This document shows, piece after piece, positions 14,284-17,007 of a stretch of 17,007 nt of DNA. The stretch is taken from the NCBI GenBank assembly GCA_012842235.1, contig DUTE01000310.1, positions 1-17,007 of the forward strand, in the 5' to 3' direction. The notes beneath the pieces are model-generated. The model was given only the letters and a program-made list of their open reading frames with translations, did no database searches and had not been told where the DNA came from. Numbering within the stretch: position 1 is the stretch's first letter; each line of letters starts with the position of its first letter. The position numbers and the translations under genes were made by a program. This stretch comes from Bacillota bacterium. Lineage in GTDB: Bacteria; Bacillota; DTU065.

Positions 14284-15528
14284 TTAATCTCCTTTAATAA
14301 CAGCTATAGCTTCTACTTTTTTTATTGGTTCAACTAAATCCTTGGCATTTTCCATAACTTCATCTATAGGTTTATAGGCTCGAAAATGTTCGTCAATCAC
14401 ATTTTTTACCCGTGATACACCGAGTAAAACCCCTCTTTTATCTAATTCTGTTGCCAGTTCTTTGGCATCGAAAGTTCGTCTTGCAGCCTTTCTACTTAAT
14501 ACACGACCAGCTCCGTGAGGAGCAGAGTTAAAAGCATCACTGTTAGCTAAACCAGAGACAATATAAGATGGCCTTCCCATAGCACCAGGAACGATACCGT
14601 ATTCACCTTTATTGGCCCTAATAGCTCCTTTGCGATGTACCCAAACGTTTTGCCCAAAGTGCTTTTCTAATGCAGCGTAGTTGTGGTGCGCATTGGCAGA
14701 CATTGTAATCGAAAAGCTATTAATTCCCGCAAGTTTTAGAGTTTCTTCAAGCTTACTTAAGACAATTTTTTGCATAAGGGCTCGGTTGTCTCTAGCAAAA
14801 GAAAGAGCAAAATTTAACCACCTTAAATAGGTTTCTCCTTCTTTGGAGTCGATAGGCAAATACCAAAGATTTGATGAGGTATTAAAATCAGGATGAGCCC
14901 ATTTGGAGTAGTTTGCCTTTGCTATATTATTAAAGGTTTCAGCGATCTTATAGCCGATATTTCTTGAACCTGAGTGAACCATTAGGCATAATTTGTCTTC
15001 TTCGTCTCGCTGAATTTCGATGAAATGGTTGCCTCCACCAAGTGTACCAAGTTGTTTGTAGGCAGCATCAAGTTCTTTTACTAGATTTGGAACTAATGCT
15101 TTATCTTTTGCAGCTTGAGTTTTGAAATCATCAATCAAAGAAGAAGGAACATCTTTTTTTCTATGGGAAAATCCAGTAGGTATTTTCTCAAGTAGTTTAT
15201 TAACTAGGTGTTCCTTAAGTGTCAAACCATTTCGAGTTGTGGTTTCTAATACTTTATATTCTACATCGGTTGCTACAAAAGACATTCCACAACCTATATC
15301 AACCCCTACAGCGTTTGGGATAATTACATCAGTAGTAGCTAAAACCCCGCCAATTGGCATACCATAACCTACGTGGGTGTCAGGCATCAATGCTATATGC
15401 TGAAAAGCAAAAGGTAGATTAGAAAGATTTAAGGCTTGATTGAGACAATCAGTCTCTATTTCTTCAACTGATTTTAACCAAATCTTTATTGGGAGTCTTT
15501 GCTTTTTGGGGTCAAATAAAGTAAACAC
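14284..15528 (-). CDS. rtcB: RtcB-family RNA-splicing ligase
   Basis: GTP- and Mn2+-dependent ligase joining 2',3'-cyclic phosphate or 3'-phosphate RNA ends to 5'-OH ends. The GTG at 15528 is preferred: GGAGG lies 7 bases upstream and the product starts M-F-T-L-F-D. A TTG at 15588 would add 20 residues that include that ribosome site. The 414-aa product has all key motifs: M-P-D-T-H-V-G-Y-G (48-56), D-I-G-C-G with metal-binding Cys80, G-G-G-N-H-F-I-E with His168, H-S-G-S-R with His185, H-H-N-Y-A with His282, G-A-M-G-R-P, and H338-G-A-G-R, the guanylylated histidine. The C-terminal I-K-G-D keeps the conserved lysine. No archease, rtcA or rtcR neighbour is in the window. The gene is preceded by a long structured leader. 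Physiological substrates are unknown. Confidence 0.95.
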   Translation of the reverse strand: MFTLFDPKKQRLPIKIWLKSVEEIETDCLNQALNLSNLPFAFQHIALMPDTHVGYGMPIGGVLATTDVIIPNAVGVDIGCGMSFVATDVEYKVLETTTRNGLTLKEHLVNKLLEKIPTGFSHRKKDVPSSLIDDFKTQAAKDKALVPNLVKELDAAYKQLGTLGGGNHFIEIQRDEEDKLCLMVHSGSRNIGYKIAETFNNIAKANYSKWAHPDFNTSSNLWYLPIDSKEGETYLRWLNFALSFARDNRALMQKIVLSKLEETLKLAGINSFSITMSANAHHNYAALEKHFGQNVWVHRKGAIRANKGEYGIVPGAMGRPSYIVSGLANSDAFNSAPHGAGRVLSRKAARRTFDAKELATELDKRGVLLGVSRVKNVIDEHFRAYKPIDEVMENAKDLVEPIKKVEAIAVIKGD

Positions 15529-15941
15529 TCCTTCACCTCCGCTAAATATCTTCATATTCTTAATACCATATAAACGTTGAAATAGCAAACTTTGTTAGGT
15601 ATTTCGTGTTGATTAGTTTATTAGAAAAGGATAGAAAGAGTTTAAGATAATTTGCTATGTATAAAGAAATAGAGAAAAAAAGTTACTTCTTTAGGTAAGA
15701 TGAAAACGTAACTACGGTCTTTAACCTCTCAAGTTACCTGTTGATTTTGTAAAAACGAGAAGAAAAGATGATCTTCTAGCTCACTTAGCTCTAGGAGAGG
15801 TCTTCTGTTTTTTCCTTAGGTAAAGTTTAGTTACAGACTACAAGGGACAAAAATGCTTTTTTCTTCGACCTCTAACAAGTTAATTTGATTTTCACTTTTT
15901 TGTCTTTGGTGAAGTCAAAAGAGAAAAGTAAGAAAATTATT
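15529..15941 (-). promoter_or_regulatory. structured leader/intergenic region upstream of rtcB with duplicated motif
   Basis: About 410 bases without a gene. At the centre is a hairpin (15758-15806) with T-runs on both sides (plus TTTTTT at 15808, minus GTTTTT ending near 15750). On either side lies one copy of a motif that reads, on plus, TTAGGTAA ... ACCTCT ... CAAGTTA ... TTGATTTT: copy one at 15691-15748, copy two at 15816-15892. The distance from ACCTCT to TTGATTTT is the same in both copies (17 bases). The hairpin arm GAGAGGTC (15795-15802) is complementary to both ACCTCTC (15724-15730) and GACCTCT (15867-15873). This has the form of a terminator/antiterminator switch. No known riboswitch or T-box signature was recognised, and I could not decide the strand with certainty. 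Confidence 0.5.
15758..15813. terminator. terminator-like hairpin in the rtcB leader
   Basis: Inner stem TCTTCTAG with CTAGGAGA, extended by CT/AG near the loop after a bulge; outer stem AGAAGA with TCTTCT across an internal loop. On plus it is followed by GTTTTTT; on minus it is followed by CGTTTTT. It could attenuate the rtcB transcript (minus) or end an unannotated plus-strand small RNA. Confidence 0.5.
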
Positions 15942-15975
15942 TAAAGCCAGGCAGTAAAGGGTTGTGCCTGGCTTT
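15942..15975 (-). terminator. terminator hairpin of the chemotaxis-type gene
   Basis: TAAAGCCAGGCA pairs perfectly (12 bp) with TGCCTGGCTTTA. It begins 17 bases after the stop codon of the minus-strand gene. The following minus-strand sequence (AATAATTTTCTT) is only moderately T-rich. Confidence 0.7.
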
Positions 15976-15992
15976 AGAGTAAGAATATTTAT

Positions 15993-16808
15993 TTAACACT
16001 TAAATCGTTCAATATCGGCTTGGACTGCGGTAATAGATTGAGATATCTGTGAAAAGGCATCTTCTAAAGCAGTTACTACACTACTTATTTCTTCGGTTGA
16101 AGCTGCTACTTCTTCAGCTGAAGCAGCAGATTCCTCAGCAACTGCGGCAATTGATTCTAAAGCTGAACCTACTGATTGGCTTTCAGAGTTCATTTTTTCA
16201 GCCATTGATTCGTTTTCCTCGGCAATAACACTAAAGCCTTCTACTATAGCACCAAAATTGATTAGAGCAGAATTGATCTCGTCAATAATGTTTATGAGTG
16301 ATTGAAGCTGGTTATTTAATTCATTAGCAGCAAAGGAGATATTTTGGAAACTTTTACCAGATTCATCAACTAAGCCTACTCCGTCTCTAAGTAATTCTTG
16401 TTCGAGCTTTAGAGCAGCTTTAGCTTCCTCGACTCTAAGGTGATTTTCTTTTACAAGTTCGACTATTTCTCCTGTAGCAACACGTGATTTTTCAGCGAGG
16501 TTCCTAACTTCTTCAGCAACTACTGAAAAGCCAGCACCGTGTTCACCTGCTCGAGCGGCTTCTATAGCAGCATTAAGAGCAAGCAGATTAGTTTGATCAG
16601 CGATCTCGCCAATTACACTGACAATCTCGCCAATCTGTTGTGATTGACGTTCAAGAGCATCAAAAGCTGAGACCACTTGTTCAGATGTTTTAGCAACATT
16701 TGAAATACCATCAATAGCAGCTTTAATTTTACTCTGGCCTTCTGTTGCGACTTCTGCCCATATCTTCTTAATTTGGGCGGTTGTTATCATTGCTGCTGTA
16801 TCTTCCAT
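15993..16808 (-). CDS. soluble methyl-accepting chemotaxis-type signalling protein
   Basis: A cytoplasmic chemoreceptor signalling domain that would couple to CheA/CheW. The ATG at 16808 is preferred (AAAGG 9 bases upstream). The frame is open up to 16952, but that stretch contains the promoter-like repeat, is cysteine-rich and overlaps the preceding gene, so it is not coding. The 271-aa product is almost entirely coiled coil, with the universal hairpin tip [16 protein letters not shown] at 74-89 followed by [14 protein letters not shown]. It has no signal peptide, membrane segment, HAMP or ligand domain. The arm before the tip (about 85 residues) is much shorter than the arm after it (about 180). 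The C-terminal arm carries methylation-like [14 protein letters not shown]. The sensory input and partner proteins are not visible. Confidence 0.88.
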   Translation of the reverse strand: MEDTAAMITTAQIKKIWAEVATEGQSKIKAAIDGISNVAKTSEQVVSAFDALERQSQQIGEIVSVIGEIADQTNLLALNAAIEAARAGEHGAGFSVVAEEVRNLAEKSRVATGEIVELVKENHLRVEEAKAALKLEQELLRDGVGLVDESGKSFQNISFAANELNNQLQSLINIIDEINSALINFGAIVEGFSVIAEENESMAEKMNSESQSVGSALESIAAVAEESAASAEEVAASTEEISSVVTALEDAFSQISQSITAVQADIERFKC

Positions 16809-16860
16809 AACGACACGCCTTTCTGTTTGAAAAATGATTAAATCTCGGGTATAATATCTA

Positions 16861-16881
16861 TGACAGTCTGAACCACTGTCA
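16861..16881 (-). promoter_or_regulatory. inverted repeat over the promoter region of the chemotaxis-type gene
   Basis: TGACAGT-N7-ACTGTCA, perfect 7-bp arms. On the minus strand a TATTAT (-10-like, 16851-16856) lies 4 bases downstream of it, so the repeat covers the spacer and the -35 position, where the hexamer (ACAGTG) is poor. This is the geometry of a regulator-controlled promoter. No T-run follows, so it is not a terminator of the preceding gene. Confidence 0.45.
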
Positions 16882-16890
16882 CAGTTTGAT

Positions 16891-17007
16891 TTACAGGTCT
16901 CCGCAAACCATCTCATAAGCGGATTGCAGGAACAGTAAGTCAAGTGCTTCATTGGACGCGGCGGCGAGATTTACAGCAAGGTTTGGTGGATTGCGTAATG
17001 CGGTCAA
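16891..17007 (-). CDS. C-terminal end of an unidentified protein, cut off by the window
   Basis: The minus-strand frame is open from the last base of the window for 38 codons and ends at TAA (16891-16893). It reads [20 protein letters not shown], then [13 protein letters not shown]: an alanine- and leucine-rich, probably helical end. Codon use is richer in GC (gcc, gcg, ctg, cgc) than elsewhere in the window. It ends 82 bases before the chemotaxis-type gene on the same strand, but a promoter-like element lies between, so they may not be an operon. I do not recognise the family. That it is coding is inferred from the open frame, composition and clean stop. Confidence 0.55.
   Translation of the reverse strand: MTALRNPPNLAVNLAAASNEALDLLFLQSAYEMVCGDL

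Noticed and set aside
15529..15588. 20-residue N-terminal extension of RtcB from a TTG
   Set aside because: It contains the GGAGGTGA ribosome site for the GTG at 15528, and the family normally starts near that point.
16809..16952. 48-residue N-terminal extension of the chemotaxis-type protein
   Set aside because: Cysteine-rich, unlike an MCP; it overlaps the end of the upstream gene and includes the promoter-like repeat. The ATG at 16808 fits better.
1..17007. Search by eye for tRNA or rRNA genes, CRISPR repeats and transposase genes
   Set aside because: No cloverleaf, rRNA-like segment, regularly spaced repeat or transposase motif was seen. A computed search (tRNAscan-SE, CRISPR finder) would be needed to exclude weak cases.

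Overview
AT-rich window with strong GGAGG-type Shine-Dalgarno sites, frequent TTG and GTG starts, compact intrinsic terminators, a PcrA/UvrD helicase, a DUF4855 protein and a ferredoxin/Crp pair. This fits a low-GC anaerobic Firmicutes-like bacterium. The solute-binding protein and the other exported proteins have plain signal peptides without a convincing lipobox, which would also suit a diderm lineage. I cannot name a genus from sequence alone. I saw no tRNA, rRNA, CRISPR array or insertion sequence.

Left part (1-6.8 kb, all genes on +): the 3' end of a beta-helix (DUF4097-like) gene, a secreted beta-sandwich protein, then a run of poorly characterised genes: a four-segment membrane protein, a 582-aa protein with a TerB-N-like patch, a short pRiA4b ORF-3-like protein, a small three-segment membrane protein, a 55-aa protein and a membrane protein with a soluble tail. 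Several have their own terminator, so they look like separate transcription units rather than one operon.

Middle part (6.9-10 kb): a membrane-bound 4Fe-4S protein (NapH type, -) divergent from a Crp/Fnr-family regulator (+). A perfect inverted repeat lies between the regulator's -10 box and its ribosome site. A family-1 solute-binding protein (-) follows with no permease genes beside it.

Right part (10-17 kb): a PcrA/UvrD helicase and a secreted DUF4855 protein (+), then on the minus strand an RtcB RNA ligase preceded by a roughly 400-base leader, a soluble chemotaxis-type signalling protein, and the last 38 codons of a more GC-rich gene that runs off the right edge. The rtcB leader holds two copies of a short motif flanking a terminator-like hairpin that can pair with either copy. 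It is the most system-like non-coding signal in the window.
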